The notes under the pieces: model-generated
Seen by the model: only the letters and a program-made list of their open reading frames with translations
Databases searched by the model: none
Told to the model about the DNA's origin: nothing
Shown here: piece after piece, positions 1-9,111 of the stretch
Layout: the number at the start of each line of letters is the position of its first letter
Numbering within the stretch: the first letter of the stretch is position 1
NCBI RefSeq assembly: GCF_933509905.1
Contig: NZ_OW150024.1
Location: 2,468,001 to 2,532,000, forward strand
DNA length: 64,000 nucleotides
Direction: 5' to 3'
Source: Trichlorobacter ammonificans
GTDB lineage: Bacteria > Desulfobacterota > Desulfuromonadia > Geobacterales > Pseudopelobacteraceae
Position numbers and translations under genes: made by a program

Positions 1-234
1 CGCATTGGCGGTGGTCACCGTCATTTCTTCCAGGTCACCGGCCCCCACCACGTCGATGGACCGCCGGATGTCCTTGACCACGGTTGCATATTCCACTGCC
101 ATGGCCTGCACGTCGAAACCGGCCGTATCCCGTCGCACCTCGTCGACGGCGATGCAGTCGCGCCCCATCAGCATAATCGCGTGGGCACCCTCAATCCGCC
201 CGATCAGCGACTCCAGCAGCTCCCTCAGCGACAT
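1..234 (-). CDS. Roadblock/LC7-domain protein, N-terminal part (runs off window)
   Basis: The first 78 codons are present; the gene continues beyond the window edge. The readable part (MSLRELLESLIGRIEGAHAI, then LMGRDCIAVDEV and a GADLEEM-like VVGAGDLEEMTV stretch) matches the start of MglB-like roadblock/LC7 proteins, small dimers that act as GAPs or scaffolds for small Ras-like GTPases. The ATG lies inside the last codons of the upstream TPR gene (10-bp overlap), so the two are probably translationally coupled. No cognate MglA-type GTPase is visible in the window. The family call is by recognition of the pattern and only part of the protein can be seen. Confidence 0.7.
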   Translation of the reverse strand, partial: MSLRELLESLIGRIEGAHAIMLMGRDCIAVDEVRRDTAGFDVQAMAVEYATVVKDIRRSIDVVGAGDLEEMTVTTANA

Positions 235-1199
235 GTCCGCACCCTCCGGATATTCTCCAGCCACCCTTCCAGGACCACCACCTTTTCCCGGTTCGTGGCT
301 GACCGGTCCGCGGCTGCCGCCGTACCGGCGGCAGCGCCCTCCTCGACGGTGTCAGGTGTCTCCATTCCTTCAAGTTCGACAAGGCGAGCGGCGACCGCAG
401 CATCTTCCGGATTGCGCACATGCAGCATCCGGTAAATCTCCCGCGCCCGGTCGCCGAACCCCTGGGAAAGATAGAGTTCGGCAACGGTCGGCGTGATCAT
501 CGGGTCATCATCGGCAGCAAGCTCCGGCAGTGGCAGCTCGTCATCGGCAGCAGCCTCCCGGCCGATCCCGTCGAACAACGCCTCCGGCTCCGGAGCGAAA
601 CGGTCGACCGTTATCCAGGGATCGGTCTTACGCACCACCGGCGCGTTTGCCAGCACTGCCAGCGTCTCCTCGCCACTCTCGTCCGCTTCCTCCGGAATCA
701 CGTCGTCATCGGACAGCTCGATCAACTCCAACTCCCCGCCAGCATCAACGAGCGGCGGCGTATCCCAGAGCGAGGATTCAAGAGCGGCAAGCTCGGCACG
801 GACACCCAGATCGTCAGGATAGAACTCAAGGATGGTTCGCAGGGCCGCCAGTGCCTCGTCATGCCGGCCGGCCGCACGGCTGAGTTCCACCCGCATCTGC
901 TGGGCTTCCAGTGATTCCGGCGTAGCGGTCACGACCACGGCAAGGGCCTGCAGAGCCTCATCGTACAGCCGCTGCTGACGACAAGCCCGTGCCAGAGCCA
1001 TCCGGCCGGCCAGAAATCCGGGGTGGCGGGCGACACCGTCTCTGGCCGCCGCCAGGGCCTCTTCTCCCTGCCCCGCCTGCAGATAGAGATCGGCAAGGGG
1101 AGCAAAAGCGTACGAATCGGGAGCTGCCTCGAGACGCTTCCGGTACCCCCTGATCCTCTCCTGCAGGTCATCGGTCAGTGACGCCATGACTTCCCTCAC
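225..1199 (-). CDS. Tetratricopeptide-repeat protein
   Basis: A 324-residue soluble protein. Residues about 10–140 form helical TPR units (YAFAPLADLYLQAGQGEEAL, FLAGRMALARACRQQRLYDEAL, DEALAALRTILEFYPDDLGVRAELA). An acidic low-complexity linker of about 90 residues follows, then a final TPR (AELYLSQGFGDRAREIYRML). There is no signal peptide or membrane segment. It lies 8 bp downstream of aroB and overlaps the roadblock gene, so it belongs to the aro transcription unit. A scaffold for the roadblock protein is a reasonable guess, but no substrate can be read from the sequence. Confidence 0.8.
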   Translation of the reverse strand: MREVMASLTDDLQERIRGYRKRLEAAPDSYAFAPLADLYLQAGQGEEALAAARDGVARHPGFLAGRMALARACRQQRLYDEALQALAVVVTATPESLEAQQMRVELSRAAGRHDEALAALRTILEFYPDDLGVRAELAALESSLWDTPPLVDAGGELELIELSDDDVIPEEADESGEETLAVLANAPVVRKTDPWITVDRFAPEPEALFDGIGREAAADDELPLPELAADDDPMITPTVAELYLSQGFGDRAREIYRMLHVRNPEDAAVAARLVELEGMETPDTVEEGAAAGTAAAADRSATNREKVVVLEGWLENIRRVRTCR

Positions 1200-1207
1200 C
1201 TCCCCGT

Positions 1208-2275
1208 CTAACAGGCTGCGGCCAGATCGGCCGGTGTGATCTTCAGCACGGCATGGCCGCCGATTCCCCGGTTGCAGATGTAGCTCAGGGTTCCGGCACG
1301 GTTTTTCTTGTCGCCGGCAAGCGCCGCCGTCAGCAGGTCGGTAGCGGTTTTCGGCGGGGTTACCGGCAATCCCAGGCGTTCAAGCAGGCCGACGAGACGG
1401 TCCCGCTCCCCGGCAGTGCAGAAACCGGCAGCACGGGATATTTCCGCAGCACAGGCCATGCCGATGGCAACCGCCTCACCATGCACCAGGTTCCGGTACC
1501 CCCCCAAGGTCTCAAAGGCGTGTCCCAGGGTGTGGCCGTAATTCAGTACCGCCCGCAGCCCTGATTCGTGCTCGTCCTGCTCCACTACCCACGCCTTCAG
1601 CCGACAGCAGCAGGCCACGACCTCTCCCAGCAGGGCGGTGTCGCGCCGGAGCAGCAACTCCGTTTCCGCTTCCAGCCGTTCAAACAGGCCGCGGTCCAAT
1701 ACCATGCCGTACTTGACCACCTCGGCGAGGCCGGCCCGGTAATGGCGCTCGGAAAGAGTCCGCAAGGTGTCCAGGTCCGCCAGCACCAGGGAGGGTTGAT
1801 AAAAGGCGCCGATCAGGTTCTTGCCGCGGGGATGGTCAATGCCGGTCTTGCCGCCGACACTGCTGTCCACCTGGGCCAGCAGGGTGGTGGGAATCTGCAC
1901 GAAGGGAATTCCCCGCAGGTAGGTGGCGGCCGCAAAGCCCGCCAGATCACCCACCACGCCCCCTCCCAGAGCCACGATGAAATCATGGCGATCGACACCG
2001 GCCTCGATCAGGCGATCATACACATCATCGAGGGTGGCGGCGGTCTTGAACTCCTCGCCATCGGGAATCTCGATCAGAAGCGGCGCAAAGCCGGCCGCCG
2101 CAAGGGAAGCGACAACCGTTCCGGCGTAGAGGGGAGCAACGGTGGGATTGCTGATAACGGCCGCCCGCCCCGCCAGACCACGTGCCGAACAGGCGGCACC
2201 AGTGCCGGACAGCAGGGCGCTGCCAATTCGGATATCGTAACTGCGGGAACCCAGCTGGATGGATACGGTTCTCAC
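1208..2275 (-). CDS. aroB: 3-dehydroquinate synthase
   Basis: Converts DAHP to 3-dehydroquinate, the second step of the shikimate pathway, using NAD+ and a divalent metal. The 355-residue length is normal. Visible signatures are the NAD-binding GGGVVGDLAGFAAATYLRG, the phosphate/substrate loop TTLLAQVDSSVGGKTG, the metal-ligand region AEVVKYG, and the histidine motifs LNYGHTLGHAFE and LVHGEAVAIGM. Its start overlaps the end of aroK by 4 bp, and it sits between aroK and the TPR gene in one minus-strand operon. Confidence 0.97.
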   Translation of the reverse strand: MRTVSIQLGSRSYDIRIGSALLSGTGAACSARGLAGRAAVISNPTVAPLYAGTVVASLAAAGFAPLLIEIPDGEEFKTAATLDDVYDRLIEAGVDRHDFIVALGGGVVGDLAGFAAATYLRGIPFVQIPTTLLAQVDSSVGGKTGIDHPRGKNLIGAFYQPSLVLADLDTLRTLSERHYRAGLAEVVKYGMVLDRGLFERLEAETELLLRRDTALLGEVVACCCRLKAWVVEQDEHESGLRAVLNYGHTLGHAFETLGGYRNLVHGEAVAIGMACAAEISRAAGFCTAGERDRLVGLLERLGLPVTPPKTATDLLTAALAGDKKNRAGTLSYICNRGIGGHAVLKITPADLAAAC

Positions 2276-2802
2276 GGCGCTCCTGAAGCCTTCTCGGCCA
2301 GACGACAGCGGATTTCAGCGGCAACATCTTCCAATGTTTTCCCGGTAGTGTCAATCCGAATGTCGGCGTCGGCGTAGAACGATTCCCGTTCCTGCAGGAT
2401 GCGGCTAATCCGCTCTTCCCGCGACTCACTGCCGGCCAGGAGCGGCCGGTCGGTGGTCAGGGCAAGCCGCTGCGCCAGGGTGGTGGCGGAAGCGGTCAGA
2501 TTGACCACCACACCGATCATCCGCAGCAGCAGCCGGTTTTCCTCCCGCAGCACCACCCCGCCGCCGGTAGAAAGCACCATGCGGGTCCGGTCCCCCAGGG
2601 TGGCCAGAGCAGCGGTCTCCATCTCCCGAAAGGCCTGTTCTCCGCCACGGGCAAACACCTCGGTGATGCTGGAACCTTCCAGTTCGACGATCAGCGCATC
2701 GAGATCGACGAAATCATACCCCAGTTGTGTCGCCAGCAGGCGCCCCACGCTGGTCTTGCCGCTGCCCATGGGGCCGGTCAGCACGATGCAGGTGTTCATC
2801 AA
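2272..2802 (-). CDS. aroK: Shikimate kinase
   Basis: Phosphorylates shikimate at O3 with ATP. The 176-residue protein has a P-loop [11 protein letters not shown] near residue 10, the shikimate-binding D-x-D region (FVDLDALI), the GG-x-REMET substrate stretch ([14 protein letters not shown]), the STGGGVVLR Walker-B-like motif and the lid arginine region (TTDRPLLAG). It overlaps aroC upstream and aroB downstream by 4 bp each, a coupled arrangement typical of aro operons. Confidence 0.96.
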   Translation of the reverse strand: MMNTCIVLTGPMGSGKTSVGRLLATQLGYDFVDLDALIVELEGSSITEVFARGGEQAFREMETAALATLGDRTRMVLSTGGGVVLREENRLLLRMIGVVVNLTASATTLAQRLALTTDRPLLAGSESREERISRILQERESFYADADIRIDTTGKTLEDVAAEIRCRLAEKASGAP

Positions 2803-3977
2803 AAACTCCTTACCGCGGCCAGATAGCCATCCCGGTTGCGGATGATCTCGTCAAGGGAGTCGCCGCCGAATTTCTCCAGCACGGCATGGGCCAGCTCGAT
2901 GGCCACCACCGCCTCGGCCACCACCAGGGCAGCCGGAACGGCACAGGTATCGGAGCGCTCCACCGACGCCTCGTACGGCTCATGGGTCAGCAGGTCCACC
3001 GATCTGAGCGGCGTGTACAGGGTGGGGATCGGCTTCATGGCAGCCCGCAGAATCAGCGGTTCGCCGGTGGTCATCCCCCCCTCCAGGCCGCCGGCGTTGT
3101 TGGTGGCCCGGACGTAGCCGCTCACGACTCCCCGTTCCAGAACCGTCGGATCGTAACCAATTTCATCATGCACCTGCGATCCGGGGCGGCGGGCCGCCTC
3201 GAACCCCAGCCCCACCTCAACCCCCTTGATGGCCTGAATGCTCATCAGCGCCATGGCCAGCCGCGCATCCAGCTTGCGGTCCCACTGCACATGGCTGCCC
3301 AGTCCCGGCGGCAGGCCGGTCACCTGCACCTCCACCACGCCACCCAGGGTATCGCCGCTGGCCTTGGCATGGTCGATCAGCCGCTTCATCTCAAGTTCCG
3401 CCTCGTCATCGCAACAGAACAGCTCCGAAGCAGCCGCCCGCTCCCAGAGCGTCGGCAGCGGCTCGGCGGCGACTCGGGCACACACGCCGCCCAGTTCGGT
3501 CACCATACCGCCAATCCGGATGCCGAGGGCTTCCAGCAGGCAGCGGGCCACCGCTCCCACCGCCACCCGCACCGCAGTTTCCCGGGCGCTGGAGCGTTCC
3601 AGGATGTTACGGACGTCACGATGACCGTACTTCATCGCCCCGGAAAGGTCGGCATGCCCCGGACGGGGACGGGTCACCGCCTCCGCCATGCCGTCGTGCT
3701 CTGCCAGGGGGGACATCTTCTCCAGCCAGTTGGCCCAGTCCCGGTTCTTCACCACCAAGGTCACCGGAGAGCCCAGGGTTCTGCCCCAGCGGACACCGGA
3801 CAACAGCTCCACCCGGTCCAACTCGATCTTCATCCGGTCACCCCGGCCGTAACCATGCTGACGACGGGCCAGCTGCCGGTCGATCTGCTCCGGCGACACC
3901 GGCAGCCCGGCGGGCAACCCTTCGATAATGGCGGTCAACTGGGGACCGTGCGATTCACCGGCGGTTATGTAGCGCAT
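2799..3977 (-). CDS. aroC: Chorismate synthase
   Basis: Converts EPSP to chorismate using reduced FMN; last step of the shikimate pathway. The start is set at [13 protein letters not shown] because family members begin there, although the open frame runs 54 codons further upstream. An AAGGAG lies 12 bp before it. The 392-residue product shows the FMN and substrate motifs [53 protein letters not shown] and the C-terminal [17 protein letters not shown]. First gene of the aroC-aroK-aroB-TPR-roadblock operon. Confidence 0.96.
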   Translation of the reverse strand: MRYITAGESHGPQLTAIIEGLPAGLPVSPEQIDRQLARRQHGYGRGDRMKIELDRVELLSGVRWGRTLGSPVTLVVKNRDWANWLEKMSPLAEHDGMAEAVTRPRPGHADLSGAMKYGHRDVRNILERSSARETAVRVAVGAVARCLLEALGIRIGGMVTELGGVCARVAAEPLPTLWERAAASELFCCDDEAELEMKRLIDHAKASGDTLGGVVEVQVTGLPPGLGSHVQWDRKLDARLAMALMSIQAIKGVEVGLGFEAARRPGSQVHDEIGYDPTVLERGVVSGYVRATNNAGGLEGGMTTGEPLILRAAMKPIPTLYTPLRSVDLLTHEPYEASVERSDTCAVPAALVVAEAVVAIELAHAVLEKFGGDSLDEIIRNRDGYLAAVRSF

Positions 3978-4015
3978 AGGTCGAACAAGCTCCTTGGTAA
4001 GGCGAAGTTCGTCGA

Positions 4016-4044
4016 GATATATCGTAAAGATAGCTGTGGCGCAA
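4016..4044 (-). promoter_or_regulatory. Putative promoter of the aroC operon
   Basis: On the minus strand TTGCGC (4039–4044) is separated by 17 bp from TATATC (4016–4021), about 40 bp before the aroC start. The -35 is weak and the assignment rests on spacing and position only. The rest of the gap between aroC and nadK (3978–4159) shows only ACCGGT-type short inverted repeats and no reading frame of note. Confidence 0.4.
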
Positions 4045-4159
4045 CCTTCCGCTGCAGAAGCCGGCCCCGTGTTCCGATTTTGCCGCCGCACCGACGACCG
4101 GTTTCCCGGTCGGTTACGACCGGTGGACAAGCCTTCCAAGCTGTGGTACAGGAGCGGGT

Positions 4160-5017
4160 ATGCTCAACGTTGCCATTTTCGCCAAAGTGCATGACCCCCG
4201 CTGTCAGGGCGTTGCCGCCGAGCTGGTCACCTGGCTGGAGGCCCGCGGCTGCCAGCCGCTGCTGGAAGCCCACCTGGCCCGCCACCTGGGGCATCCCAAT
4301 GGCCTGTCCGAAGAAACCATCCGGGAGCAGGCCGGCTTGGTCGTGGTGCTGGGGGGGGATGGCACCCTGATCTCCGTGGCCCGCCTGTTCAGCGGCCGCG
4401 AAGTGCCGATCCTGGGGGTCAACCTGGGCAGCCTGGGGTTTCTGACCGAAATCACCGTGGAAGAGTTGTACCCGGTGCTGGAGGAGTGCCTGGTTGCCGG
4501 TCCGCGCATCACCGAGCGGATGATGCTGGAGGTAACCGTCACCCGCGACAATCGCGAACTGGCCCGCTGCGAGGTGCTGAACGACGCCGTGATCAACAAG
4601 GGAGCCATTGCCCGGATCATCGAGCTGGAGGCGCGGGTGAACGACCACTTTCTCACCACCTTCAAAGCCGATGGCCTGATCATCTCCACCCCCACCGGTT
4701 CCACCGGTTACTGCCTCTCCGCCGGCGGTCCCATCGTGCAGCCGCTGATGCACTGCATCGTGATCATCCCGATTTGCCCCCACACCCTGACCAATCGTCC
4801 CATCGTCATCTCCGACGAATCGGTCACCAGGATCGTGGTCAAGTCCTCCTTCGACGAAAAGGTCTACCTCACCCTGGACGGTCAGGTGGGGGTGGAGCTG
4901 CAGGAAGGGGACAGCATCGAGATCCGTCGTGCCCTCAAGACAACCCCCCTGGTCACCTCCCGCGACAAGGATTACTTCGCCATCCTGCGGGCCAAGCTGA
5001 AGTGGGGCGAACGCTGA
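4160..5017 (+). CDS. nadK: NAD kinase
   Basis: ATP-dependent NAD+ kinase that supplies NADP+. The 285-residue protein contains the diagnostic [11 protein letters not shown] (about residues 67–77), [10 protein letters not shown], the NE/D-containing [10 protein letters not shown], and [21 protein letters not shown] is preceded by AGGAG at normal distance. recN starts 7 bp after its stop, the same nadK–recN neighbour pair found in many bacteria. Confidence 0.96.
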   Translation: MLNVAIFAKVHDPRCQGVAAELVTWLEARGCQPLLEAHLARHLGHPNGLSEETIREQAGLVVVLGGDGTLISVARLFSGREVPILGVNLGSLGFLTEITVEELYPVLEECLVAGPRITERMMLEVTVTRDNRELARCEVLNDAVINKGAIARIIELEARVNDHFLTTFKADGLIISTPTGSTGYCLSAGGPIVQPLMHCIVIIPICPHTLTNRPIVISDESVTRIVVKSSFDEKVYLTLDGQVGVELQEGDSIEIRRALKTTPLVTSRDKDYFAILRAKLKWGER

Positions 5018-5024
5018 CCGCACC

Positions 5025-6689
5025 ATGCTCACCGACCTTTCCATTCGCAATATCGCCATCATCGAACAGTTGCACCTCTCCCTGGGGCCGGGCCTTACCA
5101 TGCTCACCGGTGAAACCGGGGCCGGCAAGTCGATCATCATCGACTCGCTGTCGCTTTTGTCCGGTGGACGGGCGGTAGCCGAGCTGATCCGCAGTGGTGA
5201 GGAAGAGGCCACGGTGGAGGCGGTGTTCGATATCTCCGGACAGCCTGAACTGGCAGCCTCCCTGGCGGATGCCGGCATCGAGAGCGACGGTGAACTGCTG
5301 GTAAAACGGATCGTCAACCGCTCCGGCCGCAACCGGATCTACCTGAACGGCTCCCTCGCCACCCTGGCCCAGCTTGCCGAAATCGGCCGCCGTCTGGTCA
5401 CCATCCACGGCCAGCACGAATCCCAGGCACTGCTGAAACCGGAATCCCACCTGCTGCTCCTGGACAGCTTTGCCGGCTGCCACCACAACCGCCGCGAACT
5501 GGCCGCAGCGTTCGAGGCCTGGCAAGCGTTGGAGCAGCAGGCAGCCGATTTCGAGGCCCAGGAACGGGAAGCGGCCCGCCGCCTCGACCTGGTCTCGTTC
5601 CAGTGCGAGGAGATCGAGCAGGCGGCTTTAAAGCCGGGGGAGGACGGCGACCTGGCGGAAGAACAACGCTTGCTGGCCCATGCCGGCAGGCTTGCCGCCA
5701 TTACCGGCGGCGCCTTCGAGAGCCTCTACGGCGGCGATCAGGCCGTTCTGGGGGAACTGCGCCGCCTGACCTCCGCACTGCACGAAGCGGCAACCATCGA
5801 TCCGGCGCTGACCGGCACCACCGGGTTGCTCGAAGAGTCGTTCCACCAGCTCGAAGAAGCCGCATTGCGGCTCAGGGATTACGCCGGGCGGATCGAGGCC
5901 GACCCGGAGCGGCTCCGTCACCTGGAAGACCGCCTTGACCAGCTCGGCCGCTTGAAGAAAAAGTACGGGGCCACCATCGAGGAAATTCTCTGCCGGGGGG
6001 CTGCTCTCGCTCGGGAACGGGACGAACTGCTGGGACGCTGCCGGTCGCGGGAAGAACTGGAGCAGGCCGTAGCAGCGGCACGCAGCCGGGTCGATCACCT
6101 GGGGAGCGAACTGTCCGCGGTCCGGCGCCGGGGAGCGGAGCACCTGCGCGAACGGTTGGTTGCCGAAGTCCGTCAGCTGGCCATGCCCCACGCCGAGGTG
6201 ACGGTGGCCTTTGAACCGCTGTCCCCCCCCCGTGCCAGCGGGTTCGAACGGGTTGAGTTCCTCTTCTCCCCCAACCCCGGCGAGCCGCCCCGCCCCTTGG
6301 GGAAAGTGGCCTCGGGGGGCGAGCTGTCCCGCCTGATGCTGGCCTTCAAACAGGTGCTGCCGGAAGGGGAAGCCCCCACCCTGATCTTCGACGAGGTGGA
6401 TACCGGCATCGGTGGCGCCGTGGCCGGGGTGGTGGGAAAAAAACTCAAGAGCCTGGCCGTTGGCCAGCAGGTGTTCTGCATCACCCACCTGCCCCAGGTG
6501 GCTGCCTGCGCCGACCATCATCTGCGGGTGGAAAAGGCGGTGCTCAAGGGGCGTACGACCACCTCGCTGACACTGCTCGACCATGACGGACGGATCGGCG
6601 AACTGGCCCGGATGATGGCCGGCGAAAAAATTACCGACACTGCCCGGGGGCATGCCGCCGACCTGCTGGCCCGCGCAGCGTCTCAATAA
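5025..6689 (+). CDS. recN: DNA repair protein RecN
   Basis: SMC-like ATPase that tethers broken DNA during double-strand-break repair. In 554 residues it has an N-terminal Walker A (GETGAGKSIIIDSLSLLSGG, about 28–47), a Q-loop region, a central Glu/Arg/Leu-rich coiled coil (about 150–360), and a C-terminal ABC signature with Walker B (ASGGELSRLMLAFK then PTLIFDEVDTGIGG). The TITHLPQVA-like CITHLPQVAACADHH H-loop is intact. Probably co-transcribed with nadK. No LexA-type operator was recognised upstream. Confidence 0.96.
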   Translation: MLTDLSIRNIAIIEQLHLSLGPGLTMLTGETGAGKSIIIDSLSLLSGGRAVAELIRSGEEEATVEAVFDISGQPELAASLADAGIESDGELLVKRIVNRSGRNRIYLNGSLATLAQLAEIGRRLVTIHGQHESQALLKPESHLLLLDSFAGCHHNRRELAAAFEAWQALEQQAADFEAQEREAARRLDLVSFQCEEIEQAALKPGEDGDLAEEQRLLAHAGRLAAITGGAFESLYGGDQAVLGELRRLTSALHEAATIDPALTGTTGLLEESFHQLEEAALRLRDYAGRIEADPERLRHLEDRLDQLGRLKKKYGATIEEILCRGAALARERDELLGRCRSREELEQAVAAARSRVDHLGSELSAVRRRGAEHLRERLVAEVRQLAMPHAEVTVAFEPLSPPRASGFERVEFLFSPNPGEPPRPLGKVASGGELSRLMLAFKQVLPEGEAPTLIFDEVDTGIGGAVAGVVGKKLKSLAVGQQVFCITHLPQVAACADHHLRVEKAVLKGRTTTSLTLLDHDGRIGELARMMAGEKITDTARGHAADLLARAASQ

Positions 6690-6695
6690 TCCTTC

Positions 6696-6726
6696 TTGAC
6701 AGAGGTCACGGTGCTGTGTTTAGTAT
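6696..6726 (+). promoter_or_regulatory. Promoter of the DAHP synthase leader
   Basis: A consensus -35 TTGACA (6696–6701) is followed after 17 bp by TTTAGT (6719–6724); the overlapping TAGTAT (6721–6726) is an alternative -10 at 19 bp. Either places transcription start at about 6731–6734, at or within a few bases of the leader-peptide ATG at 6734. Confidence 0.65.
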
Positions 6727-6733
6727 CAGCGCT

Positions 6734-6832
6734 ATGAATTTCTCCAGCTACCGCTACATCTCCTTTTTCGGGTTTTTCTGGTACGGTTTTTATTTTAGGC
6801 CGTCTGCCCGGGCAGGGGTGTATGCGGTGTAG
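6734..6832 (+). CDS. Aromatic-rich leader peptide of the DAHP synthase attenuator
   Basis: A 32-codon frame with ATG at 6734 and TAG at 6830. The product has 7 Phe, 5 Tyr and 1 Trp; residues 11–21 (FFGFFWYGFYF) are 9 of 11 aromatic. Such a run just upstream of a terminator and an aromatic-biosynthesis gene is the hallmark of a ribosome-mediated attenuator such as pheL or trpL. No Shine–Dalgarno is visible, and the predicted transcription start is almost on the ATG, so translation may be leaderless. No known leader family was matched; the call rests on composition, position and the RNA structures downstream. Confidence 0.8.
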   Translation: MNFSSYRYISFFGFFWYGFYFRPSARAGVYAV

Positions 6833-6895
6833 GGGAACCACCACCGATTACACAGCCAAAAGCCGGGGCAGACGATGAGTCGCCCCGGCTTTTTC
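6797..6895 (+). promoter_or_regulatory. Attenuator region (alternative antiterminator/terminator) upstream of DAHP synthase
   Basis: The segment CGTCTGCCCGGGC (6801–6813) in the 3' part of the leader-peptide frame is complementary, with one mismatch, to GCCGGGGCAGACG (6862–6874). The latter forms the left arm and loop of the terminator at 6858–6894, so the two pairings exclude each other. Inferred logic: ribosomes stalled on Phe/Tyr/Trp codons 11–21 change which pairing forms, so that shortage of aromatic aminoacyl-tRNA allows read-through into the DAHP synthase gene. The exact ribosome positions were not modelled. Confidence 0.7.
6858..6894 (+). terminator. Attenuator terminator before DAHP synthase
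   Basis: A 12-bp perfect stem pairs AAAAGCCGGGGC (6858–6869) with GCCCCGGCTTTT (6882–6893). GAC/GTC can add three inner pairs, and a TTTTT run closes it (6890–6894). It lies 25 bp after the leader-peptide stop and 80 bp before the GTG start of the structural gene, so it is an upstream control element and not the end of recN. Confidence 0.85.
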
Positions 6896-6973
6896 GTGCT
6901 CGCATCCGCTGCAACGACACCTGGCCGGGGAACTCCTCCCGGCCTTCGCGTTTTTGGGGAACAGGAGCGGACC

Positions 6974-7993
6974 GTGATCATCGTAATGAAGGCAGGTGCG
7001 GCAAAGAAGGAGAAGGACGAAGTGTTGAAACGGATCAAGGAGTTGGGCTACACCCCCCACGTCATTCACGGCACCACCCGCGACGTGATCGGCGCCGTGG
7101 GGGACGAGCGGGGCAAACTGGTGCTGCAGTCCCTGGAAAGCATGCACGGTGTGGAAAGCGTGGTGCCGATCCTGCAGCCGTACAAACTGGCCTCCACGGA
7201 AGTGAAGAAGGAGCCGAGCCACGTGAGGATCGCCGACGGCGTGGTGATCGGCGGCGACCAGGTGGTGGTCATGGCCGGTCCCTGCTCCGTGGAGAGCGAA
7301 GCACAGATCATGGAAAGCGCCCGGGCCGTCAAGGCCGCCGGAGCCCATATCCTGCGGGGCGGGGCCTTCAAGCCCCGCACCTCCCCTTACTCGTTCCAAG
7401 GGTTGGAGGAGGACGGCCTCAAGCTACTGGCAAAGGCCAGGGCCGAAACCGGGCTGCCGGTGGTGACGGAGGTGATCAACCCGGAGACCGTGGATCTGGT
7501 GGCCTCCTATGCCGACATCCTCCAGATCGGCGCCCGCAACTCCCAGAACTTCGCCCTGCTGAAAAAGGTGGGACAGTGCGGCAAGCCGGTGCTGCTCAAG
7601 CGGGGGATGGCCATGACCATCCAGGAATTTCTGATGAGCGCCGAGTACATCATGAGCGAGGGGAACCAGGGAGTAATCCTCTGCGAGCGGGGAATCCGCA
7701 CCTTTGAGACCGCCACCCGCAACACCCTGGACCTTTCCGCCATCCCGGTGCTGAAGCGCAAGACCCACCTGCCGGTGGTGATTGATCCCTCCCACGGCAC
7801 CGGTGACCACCACTACGTGGCGGCCATGAGCTTTGCTGCCGTGGCCGCCGGCGCCGACGGCCTGATCGTTGAGGTTCACCCCGACCCGGAGCACGCCTCC
7901 AGCGACGGCCCCCAGTCCCTGAAACCGAAAAAGTTCGCCGCCATGATGGAGAAGCTGAAGCTGTTTGCCAACGCTGCCGACAGGACGCTCTAG
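6974..7993 (+). CDS. aroF: 3-deoxy-7-phosphoheptulonate (DAHP) synthase, type I beta
   Basis: Condenses PEP and erythrose-4-phosphate, the first and usually controlling step of aromatic amino-acid synthesis. A GTG start at 6974 with AGGAG 6 bp upstream gives 339 residues ([20 protein letters not shown]); the open frame further upstream falls in the attenuator. Residues 1–70 are a ferredoxin-like regulatory domain as in Thermotoga-type enzymes. The catalytic barrel shows [51 protein letters not shown]-like [10 protein letters not shown] and DPSHGTGD. The N-terminal domain suggests allosteric feedback in addition to attenuation. The symbol may differ between annotations (aroG/aroF). Confidence 0.95.
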   Translation: MIIVMKAGAAKKEKDEVLKRIKELGYTPHVIHGTTRDVIGAVGDERGKLVLQSLESMHGVESVVPILQPYKLASTEVKKEPSHVRIADGVVIGGDQVVVMAGPCSVESEAQIMESARAVKAAGAHILRGGAFKPRTSPYSFQGLEEDGLKLLAKARAETGLPVVTEVINPETVDLVASYADILQIGARNSQNFALLKKVGQCGKPVLLKRGMAMTIQEFLMSAEYIMSEGNQGVILCERGIRTFETATRNTLDLSAIPVLKRKTHLPVVIDPSHGTGDHHYVAAMSFAAVAAGADGLIVEVHPDPEHASSDGPQSLKPKKFAAMMEKLKLFANAADRTL

Positions 7994-8005
7994 GCCGGAA
8001 ACAGT

Positions 8006-8040
8006 ACCGGCGGCCCCGCGCTTGTAGCGAGGCCGCCGGT
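8006..8040. terminator. Hairpin between convergent aroF and argC
   Basis: ACCGGCGGCC (8006–8015) and GGCCGCCGGT (8031–8040) form a perfect 10-bp GC-rich stem in the 77-bp gap between two converging genes. Neither side has a long T run, so it may be a weak or factor-assisted bidirectional terminator. Confidence 0.5.
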
Positions 8041-8070
8041 GGCTCCGTGGTACGACTGCTCTCATCCCCC

Positions 8071-9111
8071 TCAGGGATACAGGGCAAGTCCCTCCAGCCC
8101 CAGGGTTTCCGGATAGCCGCACAGCAGGTTCATGTTCTGCACCGCCTGTCCCGAGGCCCCCTTCACCAGGTTGTCGATGGCCGAGATGACGATGATCCGG
8201 TTGCTGCGACTGTCCACGGTCACCCCGATATCGCAGAAGTTGGAGCCCCGTACAAAGGCGGTGGAGGGGAACCGCCCCGCCGGCAGCGGCCGGACGAACG
8301 GCTCATCCCGGTAGGTTTCGGCGTAGAGCGTTGCCAGCTCCTCCGTGGTCACCTTCTGAAGCGGCGTGGCGTAGATGGTGGAAAGAATTCCCCGGTCCAT
8401 CGGCACCAGGTGCGGTGTGAACGTAATGACCACCTCCCGGCCGGCCAAAAGCGACAGCTCCTGCTCGATCTCCGGGGTATGGCGGTGTACCCCGCCCACG
8501 CCGTAGGCCTTGTACCCCTCGTTCACCTCGCAGTAGAGGGAGTCAACCTTGGCCGACCGTCCGGCGCCGCTGACCCCGGAGGCGGAGTCGGCAATGATGC
8601 TGGCCGGGTCGATCAGGCCGGCCGCGAGCAGCGGCTTCAGCCCCAGGATGATGCTGGTGGGGTAGCAACCGGGGTTGGCCACCAGCCGGGCGGAACGGAT
8701 CGCTTCCCGCCGCAGTTCCGGCAAACCGTAGACCGCCTCCGGCAGCAGCTCGGGATTCTTGTGGGGTTCGTACCACTGGCCGTAGACCGCGGCGTCATGC
8801 AGCCGGTAGTCGGCCGACAGGTCCACCACCGGTTTGCCGGCAGCCAGGAACGCCGGCACCACCACCATGGCCGACTGGTGGGGCAGCGCCGTAAAGACCA
8901 GATCGGCCTTTGCCGCCACCGTGGCCGGGTCCAGCGGTTCAAGGAGCAGATCGCACCGTTCCCGCAGGCTCGGGAACAGGTCGGAAACCGGCTTGCCCGC
9001 ACTCTGCTCCGAGGTGACACAGGTAATGGTCACCTCCGGGTGGCGATCGAGCAGCCTGATCAGTTCAAGGCCGGTATAGCCACTGGCACCGGCAACGGCA
9101 ATCCGTTTCAT
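8071..9111 (-). CDS. argC: N-acetyl-gamma-glutamyl-phosphate reductase
   Basis: NADPH-dependent reductase of arginine biosynthesis. The 346-residue protein has the Rossmann motif [14 protein letters not shown] at the N-terminus, the catalytic cysteine in [13 protein letters not shown] (about residues 145–157), the SGVSGAGRS substrate loop and [11 protein letters not shown]. Its start overlaps the stop of the upstream permease gene by 4 bp. rplM-rpsI lie further upstream on the same strand but are separated by a terminator. Confidence 0.96.
   Translation of the reverse strand: MKRIAVAGASGYTGLELIRLLDRHPEVTITCVTSEQSAGKPVSDLFPSLRERCDLLLEPLDPATVAAKADLVFTALPHQSAMVVVPAFLAAGKPVVDLSADYRLHDAAVYGQWYEPHKNPELLPEAVYGLPELRREAIRSARLVANPGCYPTSIILGLKPLLAAGLIDPASIIADSASGVSGAGRSAKVDSLYCEVNEGYKAYGVGGVHRHTPEIEQELSLLAGREVVITFTPHLVPMDRGILSTIYATPLQKVTTEELATLYAETYRDEPFVRPLPAGRFPSTAFVRGSNFCDIGVTVDSRSNRIIVISAIDNLVKGASGQAVQNMNLLCGYPETLGLEGLALYP

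Noticed and set aside
2727-4370. 547-residue plus-strand open frame opposite aroC/aroK
   Set aside because: Antisense shadow of confidently identified aroC and aroK; the composition is typical of GC-rich third-position bias and no family is recognisable.
3965-5332. 455-residue minus-strand frame across nadK and recN
   Set aside because: Overlaps two certain plus-strand genes; no domain seen.
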